Source of the DNA: SHVO01 sp050246995
Lineage (GTDB): Bacteria; Pseudomonadota; Alphaproteobacteria; Rhodospirillales; Rhodospirillaceae
Assembly (NCBI GenBank): GCA_050246995.1
Contig: JBFWVA010000001.1
Coordinates: 665,841 to 729,840 of the forward strand
Length of the DNA: 64,000 nucleotides
Direction of reading: 5' to 3'
The notes beneath the pieces are model-generated. The model worked only from the letters and a program-made list of their open reading frames with translations. It was not told the DNA's origin and made no database searches. Numbering within the stretch: the first letter of the stretch is position 1; each line of letters opens with the position of its first letter. Of the stretch, positions 54,190 to 63,474 are shown in pieces. The position numbers were made by a program, and so were the translations under genes.

Positions 54190-55653
54190 GTGCCGGATAA
54201 CGAACAAGAAACGCAGGAGCGCAGCGCGGCTGCGAATTACGCCTTCGCGCGCGCCTTCGCCGTGGGGCTGAACGCTCTCATCGTCGGCCTGATCGCGACA
54301 GCCTTTTTCGCAATCGCCCTTCTCTGGCTTCAAAAAAGCTCCGGCATCCGCCTGGAAAAAAGCCAGTACGGCGGCGTACTGCTTTTCATTTTCGTGCTCA
54401 TCACGTTGTGCGCCTATCTGGTGTGCGACTACATCCAGAGCCGCAAGGAAGAGGACGCAAAGCGCCGGCGCGCGGCGAACAAACCCGCCGCGAAGGGATC
54501 GGAGAAGATCCGCGACGACGATTGGGGCGCGATCCTTGAAGCGCGCCTGAAGGAATTCGATCCACTGTTCGCGGAGAACGAAGATCAGTCCGCCCCGGCG
54601 CCGCACCCGGTAAAACAGGTGGCGGCGGCGGGCGCGCAAGCATCCGCGACCATCGCACCCGCCGTTGCCGCGGCGGTTTCCGCGCCTGCGCCCGCGCCAG
54701 CTAAAGATCTTACCGCCATTCTGTTCGCCCAGGCCGTGACCGCCGCCGTGGCTGCGCTGGAAGACAGACCGACACTGTTCGCGCAGTTCGGCGTGAACCT
54801 TTTCCTGGCCGGAGCATCGAGTGAGATCGCGGCCCGTAGCCGCCTCGCTCCTGCGCAAGGCCGGCAGATCCTGGAATCGATGCTGGCCGAGACAGGCATG
54901 TCCAAACGCAGCGCCGGGATTTTCGCGGCGAACGCGAGCACCTTCGCGCAGGTCCCGCATTTCCGCGCGCCCATCGAAGCCGGCTTCCGCGCCATGGCCG
55001 CCTTCGCGCAAACCGGAATGGCCGATGCGTCGGCGCTGTCCGAGATGCTGGTGCAGTGGCAGATCCAGGACGGCATCGTTCACGCACCGGAAGTCATGAC
55101 CTTCGTGACGACCTCTGTCGGCGTGCCGCCGCCGGGCATCACCATCCAGCCCGAAGACCAACAGCGCGTGCTGCGCGCCCATGCGACCGTGATCACCGAA
55201 GTCCTGCACCGCTTTCAGGGCCGCGAGATTCACAACCTCGGCAACGGCCGCATCATCGTGTTCGACGACGCCACACGGGCGATTCGCGCCGCCGCACAGA
55301 TCATGGAATCCCTGGACAGATTCGCGCGCGCAAACCCGACCTTGATCGTGGTGCCGAGAATCGGCGTGGACACCGACATGGGCGCCATCGTGGCTCACAA
55401 CTATGTATCGGCGGCGCTCCCGCGCACCGTGACCCTTGCAACCATTGCGTCGGCCAATTGCATTTGCTGCACCGAGGCGGCGAAGGACGATGCGACGGAT
55501 ATCATTGAATTCCAGCCGGTTTCACTGTCGGACATTTATTCCGACCTGCCGCCGCTATTCGCCGCGGCATGGTCACAAGCGCCGGTGGACACTTCCAACG
55601 CCGCGCCGTTGGAATACCGTCAGGTCGGCGCCCGGCCGATTAAGCCCGGTTGA
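54190..55653 (+). CDS. Membrane protein with degenerate class III cyclase-like domain
   Basis: A 487-residue protein. Two membrane helices (about 27-50 and 60-82) are followed by a cytoplasmic Ala/Pro linker (about 115-180) and a helical middle region. The C-terminal domain (about 335-450) resembles a class III nucleotide cyclase: LHRFQGREIHNLGNGRIIVFDDATRAIRAAAQIM ... LIVVPRIGVDTDMG. The expected GDG is GNG and the metal and purine residues are not conserved, so catalysis is doubtful. It may be a regulatory pseudo-cyclase. Start is GTG 54190. It lies just upstream of the TPP riboswitch. Confidence 0.6.
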   Translation: MPDNEQETQERSAAANYAFARAFAVGLNALIVGLIATAFFAIALLWLQKSSGIRLEKSQYGGVLLFIFVLITLCAYLVCDYIQSRKEEDAKRRRAANKPAAKGSEKIRDDDWGAILEARLKEFDPLFAENEDQSAPAPHPVKQVAAAGAQASATIAPAVAAAVSAPAPAPAKDLTAILFAQAVTAAVAALEDRPTLFAQFGVNLFLAGASSEIAARSRLAPAQGRQILESMLAETGMSKRSAGIFAANASTFAQVPHFRAPIEAGFRAMAAFAQTGMADASALSEMLVQWQIQDGIVHAPEVMTFVTTSVGVPPPGITIQPEDQQRVLRAHATVITEVLHRFQGREIHNLGNGRIIVFDDATRAIRAAAQIMESLDRFARANPTLIVVPRIGVDTDMGAIVAHNYVSAALPRTVTLATIASANCICCTEAAKDDATDIIEFQPVSLSDIYSDLPPLFAAAWSQAPVDTSNAAPLEYRQVGARPIKPG

Positions 55654-55678
55654 CCCCGCTCCCACAGGGTTTAATACT
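55650..55678 (+). promoter_or_regulatory. thiC promoter
   Basis: TTGACC (55650-55655), a 17-nt spacer and AATACT (55673-55678) place the predicted transcript start near 55685, close to the 5' end of the TPP riboswitch. The -35 overlaps the end of the upstream gene. Confidence 0.6.
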
Positions 55679-55681
55679 CCC

Positions 55682-55777
55682 GTCCATCCAAGGGGTGCCT
55701 GAGGTTTCAGGCTGAGAGACCGCGTGAGCGGTAAACCCTTAGAACCTGATCCGGGTGATACCGGCGTAGGGATGGAC
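55682..55777 (+). promoter_or_regulatory. TPP riboswitch (THI element)
   Basis: The conserved THI-box core is unmistakable: GGGGTGCC, CTGAGA, and ACCTGATCCGGGTGATACCGGCGTAGG. P1 is closed by GTCCATCC (55682-55689) and GGATGGAC (55770-55777). It binds thiamine diphosphate and represses thiC. Confidence 0.97.
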
Positions 55778-55812
55778 CTTCGACAGCTCATCCGCCTTTG
55801 CGCACGATTCCC

Positions 55813-55834
55813 GGGTCTCCACACAAGGAGATCC
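55813..55834 (+). promoter_or_regulatory. SD-sequestering hairpin of the thiC riboswitch
   Basis: GGGTCTCC (55813-55820) can pair with GGAGATCC (55827-55834) over 8 bp with one G-U. This buries the AAGGAG SD of thiC, which suggests translational control. No terminator is seen between aptamer and gene. Confidence 0.6.
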
Positions 55835-55836
55835 AT

Positions 55837-57657
<1,821 letters not shown>

Positions 57658-57674
57658 GAAGAGCCGGAGCGGGC

Positions 57675-58418
57675 GTGACGGACGGGACGACAGGCGAGAC
57701 ACCCACAGCGGACGTAAGAGAGATGCCACAACGGACACGCGGCTTTCGCATCGGCCGCGCCATCTTTCTTACGCTCGCGATCGCCCTTCTCGCGCCCGCC
57801 GCCCTCATCCTTCTCTATCGGTTCGTTCCCGTGCCCGGCACGCCGCTGATGGTGCTGCGGGCCATCGAGGGCGCGGGATGGAACTACACGTGGCGGCCGC
57901 TGGACCGCATCGCGCCGGCCCTCGCCCGCTCCGCCCTCACCGCCGAGGACGAGTCCTTCTGCACGCACCACGGCTTCGACACCAAGGCTTTGCAAAAGGC
58001 CTGGGAAGAGTATCTCGACGACGACGGCGGGACCTTGCGGGGCGGATCGACCATCAGCCAGCAAACCGCGAAGAATCTCTTGCTCTGGCCGGGACGCGAC
58101 TGGGTGCGCAAAGGCCTTGAGGCGTGGCTGACGATCTACATCGAAATGCTGTGGCCGAAGCAGCGGATCATGGAAGTCTATTTGAACGTGGTGGAATGGG
58201 GCCGGGGCGTGTACGGCGCCGAAGCCGCCGCGCGCCATCACTTCGGGAAAACCGCAGCGACGTTGAGTGCCGCCGAAGCCGCCCGCCTCGCGGCGGTGCT
58301 GCCGAGCCCGTTGCGCTGGTCGGCCTCGAACCCCGGGCCATACGTGCAGCGGCGGTCCGATACCTTGCGGGCGCGCGCGGCCCGCCTGGGCGAGCTCGCG
58401 GATTGCCTCAAGAAATAA
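57675..58418 (+). CDS. mtgA: Monofunctional biosynthetic peptidoglycan transglycosylase MtgA
   Basis: A 247-residue GT51 enzyme that polymerises lipid II into glycan strands. The membrane anchor spans about 27-48. The catalytic Glu is in LTAEDESFCTHHGFD, followed by GGSTISQQTAKNLLLWPGRDW and IMEVYLNVVEWGRGVYGAEAAARHHFGK. No transpeptidase domain is present. Start GTG 57675, 17 bp after thiC; co-transcription with thiC is possible. Confidence 0.93.
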   Translation: MTDGTTGETPTADVREMPQRTRGFRIGRAIFLTLAIALLAPAALILLYRFVPVPGTPLMVLRAIEGAGWNYTWRPLDRIAPALARSALTAEDESFCTHHGFDTKALQKAWEEYLDDDGGTLRGGSTISQQTAKNLLLWPGRDWVRKGLEAWLTIYIEMLWPKQRIMEVYLNVVEWGRGVYGAEAAARHHFGKTAATLSAAEAARLAAVLPSPLRWSASNPGPYVQRRSDTLRARAARLGELADCLKK

Positions 58419-58421
58419 AAA

Positions 58422-58883
58422 CTACTCGGGATCGGCGGTGAGACGCGGCACCGCGACGCGGCGGCCGGCGAGCGCTTCTTCAAGCGCGGTCTTCAGCGTG
58501 CTGGGCCCGGCAGGCTTCACGAGGAAGGCCGAGATGCCAAGGCGAGCGGCATCGCGATACAGGTTCATATCGTTGTGTCCGGTCAGCATAACCACCGGCA
58601 TTTCGTTGAGCTGCCGGTGCGCAGACGCGCGAAGTCTCTCGAGGAATTGCACGCCGTTCATTCCGGGCAGTTCGAAATCCACGATCAGCACATTGGCGAG
58701 ATCGGGATCGTTTTCGAGGTCCGTGAGGGCGTCCTCGGCCGAACGAGCGCTGAACACCTTCGGAATGGACAGACTTGTCAATAACCGGCCCAAGAGGTCC
58801 CGCACGAAGTTCTGATCTTCAACGATCAGGACCGATGCCGACCTCAACATGTGAGCCAAAGAGTTATGTCCATCCGCCGCCAT
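58422..58883 (-). CDS. Single-domain response regulator (CheY-like)
   Basis: A 153-residue receiver domain. The acidic pair is ED in SVLIVEDQNF, the phospho-acceptor Asp69 lies in NVLIVDFELPGMNG, the switch Thr101 in VVMLTGHND and Lys123 in AFLVKPAG. There is no output domain, and no histidine kinase is encoded nearby. The N-terminal 12 residues may not be translated; MLRSASVLIVED (Met12) is an alternative start. Confidence 0.88.
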   Translation of the reverse strand: MAADGHNSLAHMLRSASVLIVEDQNFVRDLLGRLLTSLSIPKVFSARSAEDALTDLENDPDLANVLIVDFELPGMNGVQFLERLRASAHRQLNEMPVVMLTGHNDMNLYRDAARLGISAFLVKPAGPSTLKTALEEALAGRRVAVPRLTADPE

Positions 58884-58961
58884 ACTTGAAAACTAGCTCA
58901 GCAAACTTCTGAAATCAGCGCCTTTTGGGGAGATACGCCCCAACCCCGGGCCGCGTTGCCT

Positions 58962-59747
58962 TCAAATTACGATTGCAGCGGCTTCGTTATCAAGAACCCG
59001 CATGATGGAAAGCGCAGCCATATGCGAGGTTTTCGGATTGTCCGGCGAGGGGTTCGCGTGAATTTCGAGGGTCATACGCCCGAATTTGCCGGCAGCCTCG
59101 AGACGGTGGACATTCTGTGTAACCGCCGGATCGGCGACCAACATGATCTGCGTCTTTTCGAATCCGAGTCCCGCGAGAGCGGCCGTGGCGGCGACGTTGG
59201 CGTTCTTCGGAAAGGTCAGCGCGGCGTCCCGGGCATTGCCGGAGAAGATGACCGCGCGCGCGGTGATCTTGGCAAGGTCATGGGACTGTTCGGCCGGCGT
59301 GCCCTTCCACGCGAGCGGCGGCTTGCTCGAGGTCAGGGTGACGCTATCGAGGCCCGCGATCTTCGCAGAGGCCAGCGCATCGACGCCGGGCAGCGCGCCC
59401 GCGACCAGCTTCACTTGCGCAGACGAGCGGCCGGCGGCGGCGGTGAGTTCTTCCCACAATGCCGGATCGGCGAGGCTGCCTGTGGAAACGATTACGAGAT
59501 CGATGCCCGCACCGAGGACAGGGCCGCAGATCGCGCGCACGGCGCTATGGCCCGCGCACTCGACGACGAGATCGGGCTTCAGCGCGAGAAGCTCATCGAC
59601 GGAATAAACGAGAGGGTGGGCGCCGACCGACACGGTATCGGCGGGAAGACCAAGCGCGCCGACGATGGAAAAGGTGTGCGGGCGCTCCGCGCAGAACGAA
59701 CTGACAAGGCGGGCGATCGCGCCGTTGCCGACAAGTGCGATTTTCAA
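58962..59747 (-). CDS. nadX: L-aspartate dehydrogenase
   Basis: A 261-residue NAD(P)-dependent enzyme that oxidises L-aspartate to iminoaspartate, an entry to NAD synthesis. The Rossmann start MKIALVGNGAIARL, VECAGHSAVRAICGPVLGAGIDLVIVSTGSLAD and GNARDAALTFPKNANVAATAALAGLGF are diagnostic of AspDH. It lies 15 bp downstream of the isomerase gene. No nadA or nadC is in the window, so the in vivo role (NAD or amino-acid catabolism) is open. Confidence 0.9.
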   Translation of the reverse strand: MKIALVGNGAIARLVSSFCAERPHTFSIVGALGLPADTVSVGAHPLVYSVDELLALKPDLVVECAGHSAVRAICGPVLGAGIDLVIVSTGSLADPALWEELTAAAGRSSAQVKLVAGALPGVDALASAKIAGLDSVTLTSSKPPLAWKGTPAEQSHDLAKITARAVIFSGNARDAALTFPKNANVAATAALAGLGFEKTQIMLVADPAVTQNVHRLEAAGKFGRMTLEIHANPSPDNPKTSHMAALSIMRVLDNEAAAIVI

Positions 59748-59762
59748 ACGAGGCTCCAGATC

Positions 59763-60362
59763 TCAACTCTTCTCTTTGAGGCGGCGCTCTAAGTGATCGA
59801 GCCGGTCCGCGCCCCAAAACGGTTCTCCGTCCAGGACCATGAACGGGGCGCCGATCATACCGTCGGTTCGCGCGCTGTCCATCGCTTCGAGAACCGCGCG
59901 CTTCGCGGCAGGATTTGCCGCCGCCGCCTCGATATCGGCGAGCGAAAGACCGAGGTGCCCGCACGCGTCGGCGACTTCTGCCGCCGTGGCGATACCGCGG
60001 CCCTCGCCGAAGGCCCGCGTCATGACGGCAATGGCGAAATCGCGCGCGAGCTTGGGATCGCGGGCCTTTAAACTCCAGAAAGCATACCGCGAAACCTTCG
60101 CATCGAACGGAAAGACATCGGGAATTTTGAAGGCGATCCCGGCGAAGGCCGCGCTGCGCAGAAGATCGATAGTGTTGTACTTGAGCCGGGCGGGGACGAA
60201 TGGCGGCGGCTTGACGTCGAGCGACTGGAAGATGTGACCGAGCGAGACCGCGAACCAATCGACCTCGCGCCCGTAACGGGCGGCGAGGTCATCGATGCGC
60301 CGGAGTGCGAGATAGGAATAGGTCGAGACCAGATCGAAGTAGAAGCGGATCGGTGCGGACAT
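59763..60362 (-). CDS. 2-hydroxychromene-2-carboxylate isomerase-like DsbA-fold protein
   Basis: A 199-residue protein of the HCCA isomerase/DsbA superfamily. RFYFDLVSTYSYLALRRIDDLA (residues 6-27) has the Ser-containing active-site segment in place of CxxC, and GAPFMVLDGEPFWGADRLDHLE has the cis-Pro and C-terminal signature. HCCA isomerases act in naphthalene-type aromatic degradation with glutathione. Here the substrate is unknown. It sits in a minus-strand run with the molybdenum-hydroxylase subunits and nadX. Confidence 0.85.
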   Translation of the reverse strand: MSAPIRFYFDLVSTYSYLALRRIDDLAARYGREVDWFAVSLGHIFQSLDVKPPPFVPARLKYNTIDLLRSAAFAGIAFKIPDVFPFDAKVSRYAFWSLKARDPKLARDFAIAVMTRAFGEGRGIATAAEVADACGHLGLSLADIEAAAANPAAKRAVLEAMDSARTDGMIGAPFMVLDGEPFWGADRLDHLERRLKEKS

Positions 60363-60375
60363 TGTCCCTTCTCCT

Positions 60376-61170
60376 CTAAATCAGAGCCTCCACGGCGCGC
60401 CGGGCCATGACGCCGACAAGATGGGCCCGATACGCCGCGGTGGCGTGAAGATCGCTGTTCAAATCTTCATCGGAGACGACGATCCCGGCAAGCGCCCCGG
60501 GCGTGAAAGATTTGGATAGGGCCGTTTCCATTTCTGTCTGACGGAAGACATTCGCGCCCGCGCCGGTGACGGCGACCCTGATCCCCGCCGCGGTTTCCGC
60601 CACGCAGACCCCTGCGATCGCGTAACGCGAGGCCGGGTTGCGGAACTTCATGTAGGCGGCGCGCTTCGGCACGGGGAAACTCACTTTGACGATCATCTCG
60701 CCGGGCGTGAGGGCGGTTTCGAAGAGGCCGGTAAAAAAATCGTCAGCGGCGATGGTGCGCGTAGGCGTATGGACCGTGGCCCCCAGAGCCAGCACCGCGG
60801 CGGGATAGTCCGCCGCAGGATCGCTATTCGCCAGAGAGCCGCCGAGCGTGCCGAGGTTGCGCACCTGCGGATCGCCGACCTCCCCGGCCAAATGAGCGAG
60901 CGCGGGAATGAGGCGGCGAACGTCGGCGGAAGCGGCGACATCCGCGTGGGGCGTCATCGCGCCGATGATAACCGCGTCCTTCTCCACGGCGATGCCGCGC
61001 AGCTCGATGAGCTGAGAGAGATCGATCACATCGGAGGGCTGCCGGAGACGTTGCTTCAAGGTGGGGATGAGGGTCTGACCGCCGGCGAGATAAACGGCAT
61101 CCTCGGCGCCAGCGAAGATGGCGCCGGCTTCGGACACTGTCATGGGACGGTGATAAGTGAAGTTATGCAT
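60376..61170 (-). CDS. Molybdenum hydroxylase FAD-binding (M) subunit
   Basis: A 264-residue CoxM/CutM-type flavoprotein. The N-terminal NFTYHRPMTVSEAGAIFAGAEDAVYLAGGQTLIPTLKQR holds the AGGQ(S/T)L FAD pyrophosphate motif, and GTLGGSLANSDPAADYPAAVLALGA is the second FAD motif. The subunit passes electrons from 2Fe-2S clusters to FAD. Its start overlaps the S-subunit stop. No large molybdenum subunit is present in this window. Confidence 0.9.
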   Translation of the reverse strand: MHNFTYHRPMTVSEAGAIFAGAEDAVYLAGGQTLIPTLKQRLRQPSDVIDLSQLIELRGIAVEKDAVIIGAMTPHADVAASADVRRLIPALAHLAGEVGDPQVRNLGTLGGSLANSDPAADYPAAVLALGATVHTPTRTIAADDFFTGLFETALTPGEMIVKVSFPVPKRAAYMKFRNPASRYAIAGVCVAETAAGIRVAVTGAGANVFRQTEMETALSKSFTPGALAGIVVSDEDLNSDLHATAAYRAHLVGVMARRAVEALI

Positions 61171-61637
61171 CAGGCCATGGCCTTTGCGCCCGCGAGGATC
61201 GCCGTGACGATGGGTTGATAGCCAGTGCAGCGGCAGAAATTCCCTTCAAGCTCCTTGCGCACCACATCCTCGGTGAGCGGCCCGCCTTTGTGACGTTCGA
61301 CCATAGCGAGCGCGGTCATGATCATGCCCGGCGTGCAGAACCCGCACTGGAGCGCGTGGTGTTCGCGGAAAGCCGCTTGCATCGGATGCAAGGCGCCGTC
61401 TTTCGCAACGCCTTCAATCGTTGTGATCTGCGCGCCGTCTGCTTGCACGGCGAGCATGGAGCAGGCTTTCACCGGGCGGGCGCCGACATGAATGGTGCAG
61501 GTTCCGCATTGGCTTGTATCGCAGCCCACATGCGTGCCGGTGAGGCGAAGCTGCTCGCGCAGGACATCGACCAGCAGCGTGCGCGGTTCGACCTCGACCG
61601 TGTGCGCGGTTCCGTTGACGGTGAGCGATATCTTCAT
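61170..61637 (-). CDS. Molybdenum hydroxylase 2Fe-2S (S) subunit
   Basis: A 155-residue two-cluster ferredoxin-like protein. Cluster II ligands are in GCDTSQCGTCTIHV (C39, C44, C47) and KACSML (C59). Cluster I ligands are in QCGFCTPGM (C98, C101) and GNFCRCTGYQPI (C135, C137). This is the CoxS/xanthine dehydrogenase small-subunit fold. It overlaps the M gene by 1 bp and the CoxG gene by 4 bp. Confidence 0.93.
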   Translation of the reverse strand: MKISLTVNGTAHTVEVEPRTLLVDVLREQLRLTGTHVGCDTSQCGTCTIHVGARPVKACSMLAVQADGAQITTIEGVAKDGALHPMQAAFREHHALQCGFCTPGMIMTALAMVERHKGGPLTEDVVRKELEGNFCRCTGYQPIVTAILAGAKAMA

Positions 61638-62092
61638 GCGGTCCCCGCTGCGCGCGCGGCGGCAATCGTGCCGAGGCGTGCGAAAAATTCGTCGGCGAGC
61701 TTCTTGGCCGCCGCGGTGATGAGCCGTCCGCCGACCTGGGCGATCTTGCCGCCGACCGACGCATCGACAGTGTAGATGAGGCGTGTGCCTTCGGCTTCTT
61801 CTTCGAGCCGGACCCTGGCCCCGCCCTTGGCGAAGCCGGCCGCGCCGCCTTTGCCTTCGCCGCGAATGGTATAGGCCTTTGGAGGATCGAGATCGGACAG
61901 CGTGATCAGGCCTTTGAACGAGGCTTTCACCGGGCCGATCTTGGCGGTCACAACGGCATCGATCTCGGTGGGCGAGGTCCATTCAATGGACTCGCAGCCG
62001 GGAATGGCTTCCTTCAGCACCGCGAGATCGTTGAGGGCCTCCCAAACCGCCAGGCGCGGGGCGGGAATGAGATAGTCGCCGGTCATATCCAT
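61634..62092 (-). CDS. coxG: CoxG-type SRPBCC protein
   Basis: A 152-residue protein with the CoxG/SRPBCC fold: MTGDYLIPAPRLAVWEALNDLAVLKEAIPGCESIEWTSPTEIDAVVTAKIGPVKASFKG and a C-terminal amphipathic region. CoxG is thought to help membrane attachment or assembly of CO-dehydrogenase-type hydroxylases. It precedes S and M in the transcription order, and its stop overlaps the S start by 4 bp. No CoxD/E/F assembly genes are seen. Confidence 0.82.
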   Translation of the reverse strand: MDMTGDYLIPAPRLAVWEALNDLAVLKEAIPGCESIEWTSPTEIDAVVTAKIGPVKASFKGLITLSDLDPPKAYTIRGEGKGGAAGFAKGGARVRLEEEAEGTRLIYTVDASVGGKIAQVGGRLITAAAKKLADEFFARLGTIAAARAAGTA

Positions 62093-62106
62093 CGTACGTA
62101 AACCTC

Positions 62107-63399
62107 TTACAGATCCGCGCGGCCCTTACGTATGGCTGCCCGGCCGAACTTCGCACGCACCGTATCCATGGCTTTCTCGACCTCGGCGCTGCGCGTCCCG
62201 GTTTTGCCCGCCGGCTTGTCCATCACCGAAAACAAGTCCTGCGGGTCGGCGCCGGTCGGCTCGCTCAATTGATCGACTCCAACGCCAATAAGACGGAACA
62301 GGGGGCCTGTCGCTTCCTTCAATAGCATAGCTTCCGCCTCGCGGAAGATCGTCTCGGCAAGCTGCGTGGGCGCCGACAGCTTGTGATTGCGCGTCACCGT
62401 CTTGAAGCGCGAGGTCTTCAGCTTCAGCACCACCGTGCGTCCCGCGATATTCTTGGCCTTCAAGCGTTCCGAGACGCGCTCGGTAAGAGTCCAGAGAATG
62501 CGGCGCAGCTTGGCGGGATCGCGGATATCCTCATTGAAGGTGGTTTCCGCCGATACGCTCTTGGCTTCTCGGTCGTTATTGACATGGCGCTCATCGATGC
62601 CCTGCGCGAGGCGGGCGATGTAGGACCCGGTTTCCCCATACAGCAGCGCCATTTCCTCATGTGAGCGGCGCTGCACATCGCCGACGGTGAAAAGTCCGCC
62701 GACTTTGAGGCGATCCCCGAGCGCGGGGCCCACACCGGGAAGGCGTGTGATGGGGAGATCATGCAGCACCGACACCGCATCGCCGCGACCGATCACGGCG
62801 AAACCGCGCGGTTTGTCGAGATCGGAGGCAAGCTTGGCGAGGAACTTGTTGTAGCTAAGACCGATGGAGACCGTGATGCGGATCTCGCGTTCGATCTCGC
62901 GGGCGATATGCGCGAGCGTGGCGGCGGCCGAACGGTTGAACAGCTTCAAGGTGCCGGTGAGATCGAGGAAGGCTTCGTCCAGCGACAGCGCCTCGATCAT
63001 CGGCGTGGCGGTCTCGAAGATCTTATGCACCTGCCGGCTAACCTCTTTGTACTTGGCCATGTTCGGCTTGATGACCACGGCGTGCGGACACATCTGCAGC
63101 GCCTTGAACATGGGCATGGCCGAACGGGGCCCAAACTTGCGGGCGATATAACAGGCGGTTGAGACGACGCCGCGTTTTTCGCCGCCGACCAGGACGGGCT
63201 TATCGGCAAGGCTGGGGTCATCGCGTTTTTCGATGGTGGCGTAAAAGGCATCGCAATCGATATGCGCGATGGACAGACGGCCCAATTCCGCGTGGCGGAT
63301 CAGGCGGTCCGAGCCGCAGCGCGTGCACGAAAGCTCGTCCGATTCATATTCGGCAAGACAGTCCCGGCAGAGGGCGATGATACGGTCGAAGGCGGACAT
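62107..63399 (-). CDS. dinB: DNA polymerase IV with N-terminal zinc ribbon
   Basis: A 430-residue Y-family translesion polymerase. Residues 8-32 (IALCRDCLAEYESDELSCTRCGSDRL) form a CxxC...CxxC zinc ribbon found on many alphaproteobacterial DinBs. The catalytic residues are in SIAHIDCDAFYATIEK and EALSLDEAFLDLTG. The little-finger domain follows (about 270-380), then a basic C-terminus. Start 63399 is taken at MSAFDRIIALCRDC; longer in-frame readings have no homology. It is divergent from the ABC exporter gene. Confidence 0.92.
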   Translation of the reverse strand: MSAFDRIIALCRDCLAEYESDELSCTRCGSDRLIRHAELGRLSIAHIDCDAFYATIEKRDDPSLADKPVLVGGEKRGVVSTACYIARKFGPRSAMPMFKALQMCPHAVVIKPNMAKYKEVSRQVHKIFETATPMIEALSLDEAFLDLTGTLKLFNRSAAATLAHIAREIEREIRITVSIGLSYNKFLAKLASDLDKPRGFAVIGRGDAVSVLHDLPITRLPGVGPALGDRLKVGGLFTVGDVQRRSHEEMALLYGETGSYIARLAQGIDERHVNNDREAKSVSAETTFNEDIRDPAKLRRILWTLTERVSERLKAKNIAGRTVVLKLKTSRFKTVTRNHKLSAPTQLAETIFREAEAMLLKEATGPLFRLIGVGVDQLSEPTGADPQDLFSVMDKPAGKTGTRSAEVEKAMDTVRAKFGRAAIRKGRADL

Positions 63400-63474
63400 T
63401 TGCTTCACGATGCTGCGCGTTGACTTAGGAGAAAGAAAGCCCCAAGTGAAGGCATCTTTCGAAGGATTCCCCCC

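Noticed and set aside
54187..55398. A 403-codon minus-strand frame opposite the cyclase-like gene
   Set aside because: No recognisable domain, very Arg/Gly/His-rich, and no promoter or SD; the plus-strand frame has membrane helices and a domain.
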